Assembly: GCA_029204225.1 (NCBI GenBank)
Contig: CM055111.1
Location: 30,719,464-30,783,463, forward strand
Length of the DNA stretch: 64,000 nt
Direction of reading: 5' to 3'
From: Diphasiastrum complanatum
Taxonomy: Eukaryota > Streptophyta > Lycopodiopsida > Lycopodiales > Lycopodiaceae
Part shown: one piece after another, positions 11,896 to 23,481 of the stretch
Layout: the number at the start of each line of letters is the position of its first letter
Numbering within the stretch: the first letter of the stretch is position 1
Notes under the pieces: model-generated
What the model saw: the letters and a program-made list of their open reading frames with translations, nothing else
Databases searched by the model: none
Told to the model about the DNA's origin: nothing
Program-made: the position numbers and the translations under genes

Positions 11896-11920
11896 ACTGT
11901 TTCTATCCTAGAAACTAAAA

Positions 11921-14900
11921 TTCGAGAATTTCTTCTTTATGCTATCAACTTTCTCCCACGAAACATCATCCTCAATACGACCCTTCCACCAAATTAAGCA
12001 CTCAGAGATAGAATGATTTCTCAATTGTTTATCTCTGGTTCTGAGCACTTTCTCAGGTTCCAAAGGTACACTAAGCGATAAATCTTCCGAATGGGATTAT
12101 TCCTCGTCCGATCCAACTGTATCACCATCATATAAACTTAGATTCAAATGACTTACATGAAACAGTGGGTGTGCAGTCGATTTTCCTTGAAGATCGAGTT
12201 CATATGCCAAAGAACCAATTCTACGTACAATCGTGAAAGGTCCACAATAACGGGTAGACAGCTTAAAATGCTTCCTTGTACATAACATCTTAGAATCTTT
12301 TGGAATCCTAAGATATACCCAGTCATCAACTTTAAATCTCTTGGAGATCTCTTAAGATTGGTATAGCATTTAGCTCTACCCTGAGTACTTTGGTTACTAT
12401 CCTTAGCCATTTGCAACATTTCTTACATATCATGCAAAAAATCAGCAACCTTCTGGATCTTAATAGACTTCGTCTCAACATTTACTGGAGATCTAGGTTG
12501 AAAACCATACACAAGCATAGAAGGACTGTAACCTGTAGCAAAATGTTTTCTACTATTATATGCAAACTCAACCAATGGGAGATAATCTTCCCAATGAGAT
12601 TGCCTGTGAGAAACATACGTCCTCAATATATCTTCCATAGTTTGATTAGTCCTTTCTGTCTGGCCATCTGATTCAGGAGGATCAAAAGAACTCAAACTCA
12701 AAGAAGTTTCCAGTTTATGGAATACTGCTGACCAAAAGTGACTTGTGAGCTTAGGATCTCTATCACTAACAATGTCACTTGGCAAACCATACAACCGGAA
12801 CAATCTCTCAACAAAGATCTGGGCTAAATCAGAAGCCTTTATAGTTGACTTGATTGGTATGAATGCAACTAACTTAGTTAACCGATCCACTATAGCCCAA
12901 ATAGAATCATTTTGTTGTTGGGTCTTTGGAAGTCCAACTACAAAATCCATAGATATGCTTTCCCATTTCTTATCTGGGATATCTAACAACAAAGCACCAG
13001 CCTTATGGCGTTTAGCCTTTGCTAGTTGATAGGGCTTGCATTTAACAACATATGACTTGACATATGGCTTGACTTTGGCCAATAAAATTTTCTCTTAACT
13101 AAGTCCAGAGTCCTGTGTATACCAGGATGTCCTACACAGGGTATGTCATGACATTCAAACAAAATCTTCCGTTTGAGCTCATCATCACCAGGTACGCAGA
13201 CTTTCCCATTCTGAAATAGTAATCCATCTCGAATGGTGAACTGTTCCACAATCTTCTTATCTTTCTTAGTTAGTTGAGTCCCATGTGTTTCTGACTCAAC
13301 ACTGTCCACATTTCTTTCGGTCTGAACAATGTTCCAAATGTGACCAAAATGAGAATCTGATTCATATTTTCCTCTCGGCAAAAGATATAAATCCATAGAA
13401 ATCTGGGTGAATGACAACTCGTTTAGTTCACCGATCTGACTAAGAGCATCTGCAACTTGATTAGAGCTGTCTCTTATGTAACGGATTTTATGATCGAAAT
13501 CTTGCATCAATTCAGCCCATCGAGCTTTTCTCCCTTGAAGATCACGTTGATTACAAAAATACTTAAGATGCTGGTGATCCGTACACACTACAGACTTACT
13601 ACCATACAAGTAGTGTCTCTAGGTTTTAAGTGCATGCATTACAGCAAACAATTTCTTTTCCTGTGTAGTATAACGCAACTGAGGACCAGTGAATTTTTTG
13701 CTTTCAGACGCTAGTGGCCTATCTATTTGTAATAGAACTGCTCCAACTGCAACATCACTTGCGTCTGTTCTCACGACATAAGGTAAATCTGGATTTGCAA
13801 TTTGTAACACAGGATCTGAAACAATCATTGTTTTAAGTTTCTCATATTATTGATTCAATTCCTCATTCCAAACAACAGGCGGACTAGGTTGATTCCTCTT
13901 TTTCTTTTTATTAACAATTCCTTTTGTTAAATTATTAAGCGACGCTGCTATCTTAGCATAATCCTCAATAAATCTCTTGAAGAAAAGTGTAAAACCTAAA
14001 AAAGACTTTACTTGCCTCACAGTTTTTGGAATTGGCCACTCAATCACAATCTTGATTTTATCCTCGTCAATCTTGATCCCATTTACTGTGATCTTATGAC
14101 CGAGATAAAGCAACTCTTGCTTAAAGAATTCACACTTGGACTCTTTAGCTTAGAGTAACTACTGACGGAGCTTCATCAAGACGACTTTTAAGTGTTCTAC
14201 GTGTTCCACCAAGGATTTACTGTAAACGAGAATGTTGTCTAAGAATACTACCACAAACTTCCCCAGATATGGACGAAATAAATCACTCATCATTTGTTGG
14301 AACGTTGCTGGAGCATTCGTTAATCCAAATGGCTACAGTAGAAATTCATAATGACCAAATCTAGAACGAAATCCTGTCTTTTGGACATCTTTTGGCTTAA
14401 TTCTTATTTGATGGTGCCCTGTCCTGAGATCTATCTTGGTGAAATACCATGCTCCACCCAAGTGATCTACAAGGTCATCCATCCTGGGTAATGGATATTT
14501 ACTCTTTATAGTCACTTTATTAAGCCCCTTCTAATCCACACACATCCGGAAACCTCCATCTTTCTTCGCTTTAAGAAGAACAGGAGCGTCCCATGGTGAT
14601 TTACTAGGTTGTATATGTCCCATTCCCAGATAGTTTTCTATTTGATTTGAAATCTCTATCTCCTCTTTATGAGAGAACCTATAAGGTTGTCTAGAGACAG
14701 GTTGACTTCTTGGAATTAACTCAATCATGTGGTCTATTGACCTAGATGGTGGTAAACCATGAGGTAATTCAAATGGAAAAACATCTCTAAATTCATTTAT
14801 GATCTGTTCTTTCACTGCTTGTTCATGATCTAAATTTACTGAGTTAAGAATTGTTGAGAATTCACAACCATTTAGATTCATTTCAGAAACATCCACAACT

Positions 14901-15480
14901 GGAATAGCATAAATTGAAAAAACTTCATACTCCGAATAATCCAATGTTTCCATTTTATTAATTGTAGAAATATGATCCAACAGACGTACAAAATTACTGC
15001 CAAATAATGTAACTACCTTATCACCCTCTTTGAAATTGAGAACATGCTTCTCAAAATTAATTAACAGAGAAGGCGATTTACTGAATAACCATTCGTAACC
15101 TAATATTAAATTAGTACGAGCTAGGTCTAAAATATGAAAATCAACTAATTCTATGTGTCCTTGCATCAAAACTGGGAGCTTCGGGACTTTTACGTTCCAA
15201 GTCTCCAACTCTACTCCTGAAGCTAGATAAACTTTACGTCTATGGGTGCTGGCTTCAGTTTCCAAGCTGAGTTTCTGCACAAGACGAGAATTAATAAAAT
15301 TATGGTTGAACCACTGTCCAATAAAATACTCACTACTTGATCTTTAACTGTGCCAATTAAACGAAAAAGTTCATTAGGCAAGAAAGAAGTAGTACTAAAA
15401 GAACATTCACACTCACAATCAGTCAGGTTAATTTCCAAAGTCTTACCATTGCCTCCTAGGATTTCAATCATGTGAGCAGA
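11921..15480 (-). pseudogene. Gypsy-1 pol: protease, RT, RNase H, integrase, chromodomain
   Basis: Minus strand, several frames. Protease SILLDSGST near 15,345. RT: FRMCVD near 14,535, [14 protein letters not shown] near 14,430, and the catalytic box FLDNILVYS near 14,240, where the second Asp of the usual FLDD is Asn. The RT connection GFTLFFKRFIEDYAK is near 13,985. RNase H TDASDVAVGAVLLQ is near 13,770. The integrase zinc region GHPGIHRTLDLV is near 13,135; its core has SMDFVVGLP, VSDRDPKLTS and SDGQTERTNQ (D-D-E). The C-terminus has YCGPFTIVRRIGS near 12,240 and a chromodomain-like end RNHSISECLIWWKGR near 12,010. Stops and frameshifts occur at about 15,225, 14,525, 14,335, 14,150, 13,850, 13,615, 13,090 and 12,420. 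Confidence 0.9.
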
Positions 15481-16227
15481 CCCTTTCTTTTTCTGGACAA
15501 AATTTCATCATATGTCCAGGCTTCTTACAAACAAAACATAAGTTCTCTTTTTAGCCTTTTCTCGGGACATAGATTTCTTGAATCTCTTTTTCTTCGGCTT
15601 TCTAGGTTCCGATGCTGCTTGATCTAATTTGTCAAAGTATTTTGCTTGGTTTGGACTGCACTTCTTAATCTTCTTGGTTTTCAAAGTGGTTGGAATTTGC
15701 GCAAATTGCTTCCTAGATGCCACCACTATGGAATCATATGCTTTCGCAATCCAAAACGCAACCTCGAGGCTTTGAAGCACATTTCGCCTACATTCGTTCT
15801 GATAGTCAGCTGACAAACCTAGGACAAACTGCCATAGTGCCAACTTCGCATCGAATGATGGAACCCTATTCCATAGGTCCATGAATTCTTGGATATAAGA
15901 GTCTAAACTCTTTGTACCCATCTTGCAGTTCACGAACTTCAGGTAGTAGTCCACGTCATCAGCAACTACGAAAGCTTTTTTGAAAACTTTCGCAAACGCA
16001 TCCCAAGTAGTTGGCTTCATCGGTAAATCTCGCCACCACGATGACGCTTTGCCGCGTAAGAACAACACTACACTTTCAGTTTTTTTTTCATCAGGAACAC
16101 CATGCAGATTGAAGTAACTATTCCACTTGGCCAGCCAGTCCTCGACGACTTCAGGTTTCTTCTCGCCCGCATAAACCTCCGATTGAAAACCGAGATTGGG
16201 TGAAGACATCAATGAGACTTGATTCAA
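15481..16227 (-). pseudogene. Gypsy-1 gag
   Basis: ATG at 16,227, then 239 codons. Contains the retrotransposon gag core (VEDWLAKWNSYF near 16,140, FLRGKASSWWRDL, LDSYIQEFMDLWNRVPSF near 15,880) and a basic tail. A frameshift precedes the zinc knuckle; CFVCKKPGHMMKFC (CX2CX4HX4C) is intact in the next frame at about 15,540-15,500. This protein would package the element RNA. Confidence 0.88.
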
Positions 16228-18073
16228 AGAACCTTCTGATCTCTCATCTGATTACGATTGTTCATATCATTGAGTGCCGTACTCAACTGCTAACAAGTCG
16301 CCATATAAGATGGCACACTTGGATTTGCAGCTTGATTTGAAGTTTTTTCGGCCATTTCGATATATCTATCTTGGAAATTACTAAATTTAGTTAATATCTG
16401 ATTAACTCATAGTGAAATACTGTTGACCAAAAACTGACTGAAATTGACTCATCACTATTTTTAGTCAATTTCATAGACATTACAAGAAACTAGAAAAAAC
16501 TAAAAATTTCGAGTTTTCGCACTTTTAATTTAAAAAAAAAAAATTTATGTTTTCTAAAACTTCATAAAAAATCACAGTCAGTTATCAAGCAATCGAAATC
16601 AAAAATTCAATTCACTGTTCGATTTTTAATTTTACTTCATTAATGTCCATCAGGCATGTAAGACATGCGACATTAAACCAATTTTTTACTTTACATAATT
16701 TTACGTAAAAATTCAGTTCTACTAAAATTTGTCAACTGTAAAATACAATTTTGTATCTAACCGTCAGAGTACATGCGTATGACCACTCAAAACAGATCTA
16801 ACCAACTCATGCATGTCAGAATCACTCAGAGAAACCACATGCAGACATTTCATGCAAGCACAGTACCTCAAAATAGGAAATTGTCATGCATGCAATCAGA
16901 ACAATTGGAAATTTTACCAATTTTGCTCACAAAATTGCAAAACTTCAGATGCTCATAACTTTGGCTACAGGACACCAAATTGGGTGCTGTAAAGCTCAAT
17001 ATAGAAAGAAACTCAGTGAACAAGACACTTGCCATGTCAGCCTGCCACCTAGGATTCACACGTGCGAGTTCAGAACAACCAATTAAGCTGTAGGAGGGCG
17101 CACTTTTTCAAGAAAAGTGATGATTCAAACAGTCTTAAAATGGTCTCTAAGAGTTCCATGAAGCCCTCATACAGATCCTATGAAGCAGTATAAGTTGAGA
17201 ACCATGAATTCTTGGTTTCTAGAAGTCAAAATTGCTACAAACTTGATGGAATTGAAACATAAGCCTCTACCCATCAATTTACAGGTCCGATAGCTTGCTG
17301 GGAAGGTAAAAAGAAATACAAATCATGCTGGAAAAAATCCAGAATGATCCCCTTATGGATTTAGAGAAATTCATTCCCCAAAATTCACCATAATTGGTCA
17401 ATTTTTGACACTTTTTGACTTCCTACAAACCCAATTGCTGGAATTCTTGGCTCTAACTTTTAGGACAGCTTCAAAAGACTATGATTCATCTTTTCCCAGC
17501 TTCAATTGATGTTCAACAACCTCCCACCATCCAATTTCATGAAAAAACAAGCAAAAATCATGAATTTTAGCCCTTTCTAGGTATTTTCACATGCACAATT
17601 GGAAATTAATGGCAAGAACGTTCTCCAAATCCACATGCAATCCAAAATATAGATTTGCAACCAATCAATTGATTTGATCTTGCTGGATTTTGATTTCTAC
17701 CCTCCATTTTGTGCCAAAAACATGGAAAACAAGCCAAACTTAGCCACAAAAGAGCCTAGAATCCAAATACATGGAAAGATCCAACATGCAAACTAAATTT
17801 CAACTACTTCAAAGTGAATTAACTTGCTGGAAATTTCAGATCCTTCACTAGTTTTGAGGTACACATGCTAAAACTCCAAAAAAGAGACCGAAATTGATTT
17901 CCTATCACAATTCTCCATAAACCACAATGAATTTGAGAGAGATATGGAACATGCAAATTGAATTTGGGAAGATCCACCAACTTGCAACCTTGCTCCTCTC
18001 CTTGGATTAGAATACTAGTTGAATACCACCAGGCTCCAATGAAAAGCACCACCTCTCCAAGCTTGTAAGCCTT
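16228..18073 (-). other. Gypsy-1 untranslated leader
   Basis: About 1.85 kb between the primer site and the gag start, AT-rich, with no convincing frame on either strand. It carries CACACGTGCG near 17,058, a near match to the palindrome found in other elements of this window. Confidence 0.6.
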
Positions 18074-18085
18074 GCTCTGATACCA
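18074..18085 (-). other. Gypsy-1 primer binding site
   Basis: TGGTATCAGAGC on the minus strand, complementary to the 3' end of plant initiator tRNA-Met, one base inside the 5' LTR. Confidence 0.9.
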
Positions 18086-18086
18086 C

Positions 18087-18605
18087 TATAAGGGAAGCTC
18101 CTTAGATCCTGCTTACAAATCCTAAACACAAAAGGATAACACATTGTGGAGAAACCACCCAACCAAGTAGAAGCATCCAATCAATCTCTAGAAGCCTCAC
18201 CCCCAAGCCAAGGAACACGAAGCATGAATGTAGAGTGAGAGCCTGGCAATGAATCAAGAACCATGATGTGTAGTAGGGCGAGTTTGGACCTCTTCTATAG
18301 AGCCAAAAGCATCCTGGGCACACAGCCATGCATAGCCCTATGTTCCCTATACATAGATTCACCTAGAATAGAGTCCTATGCATGGACCAACTATTCATAG
18401 AATTGCTATTGATAACTCTACACATGCATACACTGTCTCATACCTTGTCTAAACTCCATTTAGTGTGTTCTGGGCCTCACAAGGATAGTTACTTTCGGGT
18501 CACGTCCAGTATGACGTGGCATAACTAACAGCTTGTTTCACTGGAGTACCGTGTATCCAAGACTAGGAGTATACTGTATCCTATGTACTGGTCATAGACA
18601 TAACA
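18087..18605 (-). repeat. Gypsy-1 5' LTR, 519 bp
   Basis: Direct repeat of 11,438-11,880 with an additional ~75-bp internal block. The TATA box is mutated (TATAGAAG near 18,292), so this promoter is probably weak. CATTT follows at 18,606. Confidence 0.93.
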
Positions 18606-18610
18606 CATTT

Positions 18611-19058
18611 CTTCGACAATCTTTACAATATGAGTTTGAAAATGGAAGCATGTGGATTCACAAGTAATACATAGATAAATAGGAGCATCTTCAATATGTT
18701 CATAGTATTTTATTAAATCTGAGTCACGATTATTTGATTGTTTATTTGCTTGATTGCTAGCTATTGGTATGGAATTAGTCTTTTCTGGCTTGTTGCATAG
18801 TGTCTATCGAGTTCATGTCATTCTATTTAAAATACTAGTTTTTGTACATGTTGCAGTAGGAAACATATCTAAGAATTGAGTCATAAGTTGTTTTGTTGAT
18901 AGCATAGGGTGTGTTGGTAAAATTAATTGTTTAATGACTCCGCACATCACCTGATTACAAACACAGATTACATAAAAATATTTTTGCAATGATGCGACAA
19001 CTAGGTCCACCAACATTTTTAATAACGTTATTTTTTGCCGAACACAAATGGTCGCCAC
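18611..19058 (-). pseudogene. Helentron N-terminal region, proximal part
   Basis: Minus-strand frame of 81 codons from 19,058, then after a stop a Cys-containing segment IYLCITCESTCFHFQ near 18,670 that leads into KVPKFLSPINMSL on the far side of Gypsy-1 (11,432 downward), with one frameshift at the join. In Helentron replicases a Cys-rich stretch precedes the DUF6570-like block. This part points left, away from the Rep domain that begins about 80 bases to the right. Confidence 0.55.
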
Positions 19059-19139
19059 TCATGTGTTGTTTGCAAAAACTAAATTCAAACATTTCACAAC
19101 GCGATTTTTAGGAAAATGAAACATTCAAAAGTGAAAATG

Positions 19140-19546
19140 AAATTTTTAGGAGCTTGATCAGACATGATTCAACAACATGTGCAAGATACTATATCATAAA
19201 AATTAATGCACTACGCACATTTATATTAAAAAAGACAAATATTTTGGGAAACATTCAAGATTATTTTTTTGTCATCGAATTTCAGAATCGTGGCAGTCAA
19301 CATGAACATGCATTATTATGGCTTTTGAATGCACCGATCTACAATAAAGAATCTAAAAACAAAATTTGTTAAATTTATTGATATGTACATTTTATGTGAT
19401 AATGCAAAACTCAATATACAAAACCTAGACATACAAACTCATCATGATCGATTGACATGCTATAAAACTCGAACTACTACACAATGTTGCTTTAATTATC
19501 CATGACCACCAATGCCATACACCACTATTTCACATCCATATTCGAA
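19140..19546 (+). pseudogene. Helentron Rep (HUH nuclease) domain
   Basis: Plus strand. SLIRHDSTTCARYY, then NALRTFILKK, NIQDYFFVIEFQNRG and the HUH metal motif QHEHALLWLLNAPIYNKE near 19,297-19,345. After a frameshift come KFIDMYILCDNAKL and HHDRLTCYKTRTTTQCCFNYP, the conserved Cys/His region downstream of the HUH motif in Helitron-type Reps. HUH nucleases nick and join single strands during rolling-circle transposition. The tyrosine-bearing C-terminal part was not found, and the segment to the helicase is decayed. Confidence 0.75.
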
Positions 19547-20231
19547 GGAAAAATCAAATAAAAATATCGAAATCTATATCATATTATAAAAATAAATCCA
19601 TATCCAAAATCTATATAATATTATTATTATATAAAAGCAATAAAAAGCAGCTTAAGAAAAGCAACAATATTTCTACAATGCAATCCAAAAGACATATACA
19701 CAAATAGTTTCAATCCATGCATAAGTCAACTTTGGAACGTGAACATGGATTTGCGATATATTCTTGACCTGTATGTAACTACAAATAATATCTTGTACAT
19801 CATATTTGACAAGAATTGGTGACCCACTATTGCACAAATGAACAACACAGTAGTGAGACAAAAATTGCACTATGATTAATATCAACAATGAGTACAATGG
19901 CTTGAAGTAATAACTTTAGCTTGTTAAGCGTGATTACGCTGGCTACAGAAGAACTCTGATTGTATGTTAAAACTTGATTAACACTTACATAGCTTGATTC
20001 AGCTACTGTATATATTTACAAGTGCCAAGAGATAAATATCTTATAAGCCTTAGATGCCATTTACACTAGTTTTGTAGATGTACAAAAGTTGCCCTTGGGA
20101 TATTTGGTTGTCCAGTTGTTTTTGACAACGTCGGTCCGCCATTATTGAAAGCCCAAAAAACCCGAAAGTGCCCTTAGACTGAAGGCATGTAATCCCGAAG
20201 GTGCCTCTAGAGTGAAGGCAGGAAAAATGTG
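19547..20231. other. Decayed Helentron interior, no readable domain
   Basis: AT-rich DNA between the Rep and helicase segments. No frame with recognisable Rep C-terminus or helicase Walker A motif was found. Confidence 0.4.
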
Positions 20232-20379
20232 GAAAAAGATGAAGGTGGGCCTGAAATGGATTCCAAGACATTCTGGCCACTATGTCGCATTTTTCGTGAA
20301 GGTGAGAAAAAGGCGAAGGCAGGCCTGAAATGGATTCCAAGGCATTTTGGCCACTGTGTTTCATTTTTTGCGAAGGTGC
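20232..20379. repeat. 74-bp tandem duplication
   Basis: Two diverged units with period 74 bp, anchored by CCTGAAATGGATTCCAAG at 20,250 and 20,324. GAAGGTGCC-like words recur around them from 20,160 to 20,450. This is an insertion of different composition within the Helentron remains. Confidence 0.7.
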
Positions 20380-20762
20380 CTTAAAAACGATTAAGGCACA
20401 AAAATCTCAAAGGGAAAAAATGCGAAGGTTCTAAACATGTAGTCGGCCTTCGGTTTTCAGGATGCTCATTACTTGAACGATTTGTTTAAGGCTAAGCATA
20501 AGAAATCTAACAGTGATGCACAGAAAATGAACAAATGCAACAAATCAAATTTTACTGGAGGCACTAGAACTAGAAAACATTTACCTTGCTTCTTCTTGTG
20601 CAAGGTTTATTGCATCATTATTACAGAAACAACACAGAATATATAGAAAATCCAAGAGCATTAATGATGACATATACAGGAAAAGCAGATTTAATATTCA
20701 TTGAACCGCAATACATTCAACTTAACATTTACTTATAAACACAAAAGACCTGACTTCCCTTT

Positions 20763-21830
20763 TTGGTAAAAAAATTATATGCATTATCAATTGAAGACAA
20801 AGATTTACAACTCGTAGTTCTTGATGAGGTTTCTTTAATTTGTGAAAGAACTTTCATATTTGCAGATCAAAGGCTTCAAACTATCGAGCACAATCCATCA
20901 CAATTTTTTGGTGGCATTGATGTTATAACTTGTGACGATCTATTTCAAACAGCTCCTGTTTTAGACTCTTGGATTTTTAAACAATTTGGCTGCATAACTT
21001 GAGAAAATAATTTGGCTACACTTAATAATTCATGTTGGCACACCATGTTCACATGTTATGAACTTCAACAGGAAATGCAACAACAAGATATAGATTTCAT
21101 GAATGTTCTGAACAAAATTAGAGAAACCACACATACATGTATAGATATTGATTGGTTAAATGAACATTGTCATAAAACACTACTCTTTGTGCCCAATTTA
21201 CCGCATTTGTTTTACACAAACAAAGAAATACAACAATACAACAACCAGATCTATGATATAGTCACAGGTATAGAATTTTCTTCATAGGCAATTGGCATGC
21301 ATAATCCTAGCTACAGTGCTATAGTATTAATACCACAAGCACCATCATTGACAGAAACAATTTATGTCAAACAAGGTATGTAGAACCTTGTGCAAAAAAC
21401 ATAGATGTTGAAGATGGACTTGCGAGCAGACGACATTTTCCAAACTAGAACCATGACCTCTATAGAGGACATTGTATGGATACAATTCGACAATTTTGAA
21501 ATTGGTAAAAAAGCCCGACAAAATCACCTACACATATACAAAACCAGTAACATGAATCGAACATGAACTCCAATACATCGAATCACAAAAGAATTCCAAA
21601 TTGGCCAATCTATATTTAATAAAGTTACAAGAAAAAAATTCCCAATTAGAAGAGCAATAGCAAGAACAATACACCGAGCACATGGTCTAACAATAACTGA
21701 ACTAGCATTTCTTAATCCCAAAAGTGTTTCAAAACATGGTTTGATGTATATAGCCCTAACTCGAGTTAAAGAACCTGAAAATCTATACATCACATCGCCA
21801 TTGACTTCAAATCACTTTAAAATTGATGTA
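20763..21830 (+). pseudogene. Helentron PIF1-type helicase
   Basis: Plus strand, with stops near 21,001, 21,286 and 21,380. Walker B is VVLDEVSLICERTF near 20,815, motif III is FFGGIDVITCDDLFQTAPV near 20,905-20,960 (family GDFFQLPPV), and the C-terminal superfamily 1B motifs are RAIARTIHRAHGLTI near 21,655 and MYIALTRVKEPENLYI near 21,745. The Walker A segment is missing upstream of 20,763. Helitrons use this helicase to unwind the donor strand. The protein runs on without a stop into the endonuclease region. Confidence 0.85.
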
Positions 21831-21889
21831 CAACAAGAAATGACACGCCTAAGAACAACAACAAAATGGACTTTCCATATTCGCACTAT

Positions 21890-22480
21890 GTATACCTACG
21901 CAAAAACACATCTCATTATTCAATTTCTAAACACTATATCACGATACAAACATAATATTGTAAATGATCATAATCTAATGACATCACACATGTTATGTTT
22001 AACACAAACACATCATCACAAACTTTATTTCACAACCACCTTCAAAGCCATTGACAATTATTCTTTTATAGGATTGACAATGTTGTATCGTAAAACTCAA
22101 CACCTTGAACACGTTCAATTATTTAATACATTGCACACCGAAATAATTCATGCTATATTTATAAAACTTATGGTCTACACATAATTGCAATATACAGACA
22201 ACCAATTCTAGTATTTTCACGTTTATTGAACAACTAAACATACTACTCAACAACATTCCCCAAACCACACCAATTGTTATAATCAACGACATGAATATTG
22301 ATGCATTAAGCATAAACAAAACAATCTAAAAACTTCAATCGCTTATGTCTCAACACGATATACGAAACCAATAATGTTATTATATCACCTCCCTATTAAC
22401 ACTATTATATCAAATACGAAACTGAACATGTATTCTATTATCTTTACCAAAACATGCATTTCTCATTTTCTCTATAGACA
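21890..22480 (+). pseudogene. Endonuclease/exonuclease/phosphatase domain fused to the helicase
   Basis: Downstream of the helicase, in frame to about 22,184 and then in a shifted frame. Motifs: HNLMTSHMLCLTQTH near 21,965-22,010 (family ILCLTETH, Glu here Gln), AIYRQP near 22,188, and TPIVIINDMNIDAL near 22,270 (family GDFNxD, Gly here Asn). A trailing segment resembles the final motif region with PINTI and TKTCIS. Apurinic-like nuclease domains at this place are characteristic of Helentrons, which took them from non-LTR retrotransposons. Two active-site residues are changed and stops are present, so it is dead. Confidence 0.75.
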
Positions 22481-22587
22481 AATTCCGAAAAACTGTAATA
22501 AAGTGCAGTTTAGCACATATTGCAAAGGCAGGGCCTTGTGGCTTGGCACATCAGTCTTGTTTTCTTTACATTCCTTCCATATAATCT

Positions 22588-22810
22588 ATAGGCAACTTGT
22601 TACTTTGAGCAAGTAACAATCTTTTTTCTTGCGTTTAAAAGCAACAATAAACCTGCCTTAGACTAATTCTTTTCTCAAGTTATGTGTACGATCTATAGAC
22701 TAATCTATACAACTTGTTACCTTGAGCAATTAACAAATTTTTTTCTTGTGTTTTTATAAAGTAACAATAATCTTGTCATGGACTAATTCTTTTCTCAAGT
22801 TCTGTGTGAT
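22588..22810 (+). repeat. Probable Helentron 3' end: tandem units with hairpin
   Basis: Two diverged direct units (about 22,588-22,695 and 22,702-22,810), both with CAACTTGTTAC, TGAGCAA, and the shared end CTAATTCTTTTCTCAAGTT. The first unit contains a perfect 9-bp stem, TTGTTACTT at 22,597-22,605 and AAGTAACAA at 22,611-22,619, around the loop TGAGC. Rolling-circle transposons end in a short hairpin, and Helentrons often carry short tandem repeats there. The exact terminus is not fixed. Confidence 0.5.
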
Positions 22811-23330
22811 ATAAAACATTACCAATCGACAAAATCATTATGTAATTTTTCGATTTTTAAAATCTTTTCAAGCAAAAGCAACTACATCCACATTAAAGAA
22901 AAAATATACAATGATATGTATAATTAATCATGGATTATGTTGTTACACAACAAAACACAAATCTTATTGATTTGTTGTAACTTTTAAATATCTATTCAAA
23001 ACTTACAGCAAACTAATATGAAAATTGTAGGATTCAAAAATTACAACAAACTAATATCAAAATTGTAGGATTGACATAAAATAGAAATATGACAATATGA
23101 CATGGGAAGGCCTTAATGGTACCAATACCACACATCGTTCTTGTTGCATATATGGCTTTGCACACGGTCAAGAATGGATAACACCCATTCACTCACCCCA
23201 CAACCAATCAATCTGACTACTGAAACCATATGGACTATAGGCGTCCACCTCACCACTCATACGACCAATAACATATGGTATTAATGTTATTGATAGAGGA
23301 TTTCCAATAAAATATGCTCCGAGCCTCGTA
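22811..23330. other. Intergenic, short direct repeat only
   Basis: AT-rich. A 32-bp unit containing AACTAATAT and AAAATTGTAGGATT occurs twice with period 38 at 23,003-23,034 and 23,041-23,072. No gene seen. The right part may hold the distal HSP70 promoter. Confidence 0.5.
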
Positions 23331-23468
23331 TGTATGTTATTGTTGTTGTTGCTTCACTTGCAAGTAACAAACAAACAAGCAAACAAAAGCCATTTTCTTT
23401 TCTTCCATTTTCTTCCATTCACCAAATATAGCCCCCACTTTCCTTCCTTGTCTTTGGAGTCTAGATGC

Positions 23469-23481
23469 TTCTCGAAACTCC
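23469..23481 (+). promoter_or_regulatory. Possible heat-shock element
   Basis: TTCTCGAAACTCC has two perfect units (TTC, GAA) in the alternating 5-bp spacing of heat-shock factor sites and one imperfect unit (TCC). It lies about 370 bases before the HSP70 start codon, in the promoter or 5' leader. The transcription start is not known. Confidence 0.35.

Larger units (their letters stand above)
11438..18605 (-). mobile_element. Gypsy-1, full-length Ty3/Gypsy retrotransposon with chromodomain
   Basis: Two LTRs (11,438-11,880 and 18,087-18,605), a primer site 1 nt inside the 5' LTR, a polypurine tract next to the 3' LTR, and the target duplication CATTT at 11,433-11,437 and 18,606-18,610. Internal order is gag, protease, RT, RNase H, integrase, chromodomain, as in chromoviruses. 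LTR termini read TG...TA on the minus strand, a non-canonical 3' dinucleotide. The leader between primer site and gag is about 1.85 kb. Frameshifts, stops and a mutated RT active site show it is inactive. It split the Helentron N-terminal region. Confidence 0.93.

Noticed and set aside
12745-13029. Plus-strand ORFs lying across Gypsy and Copia pol genes
   Set aside because: Shadow frames of minus-strand genes with recognisable RT and integrase motifs.
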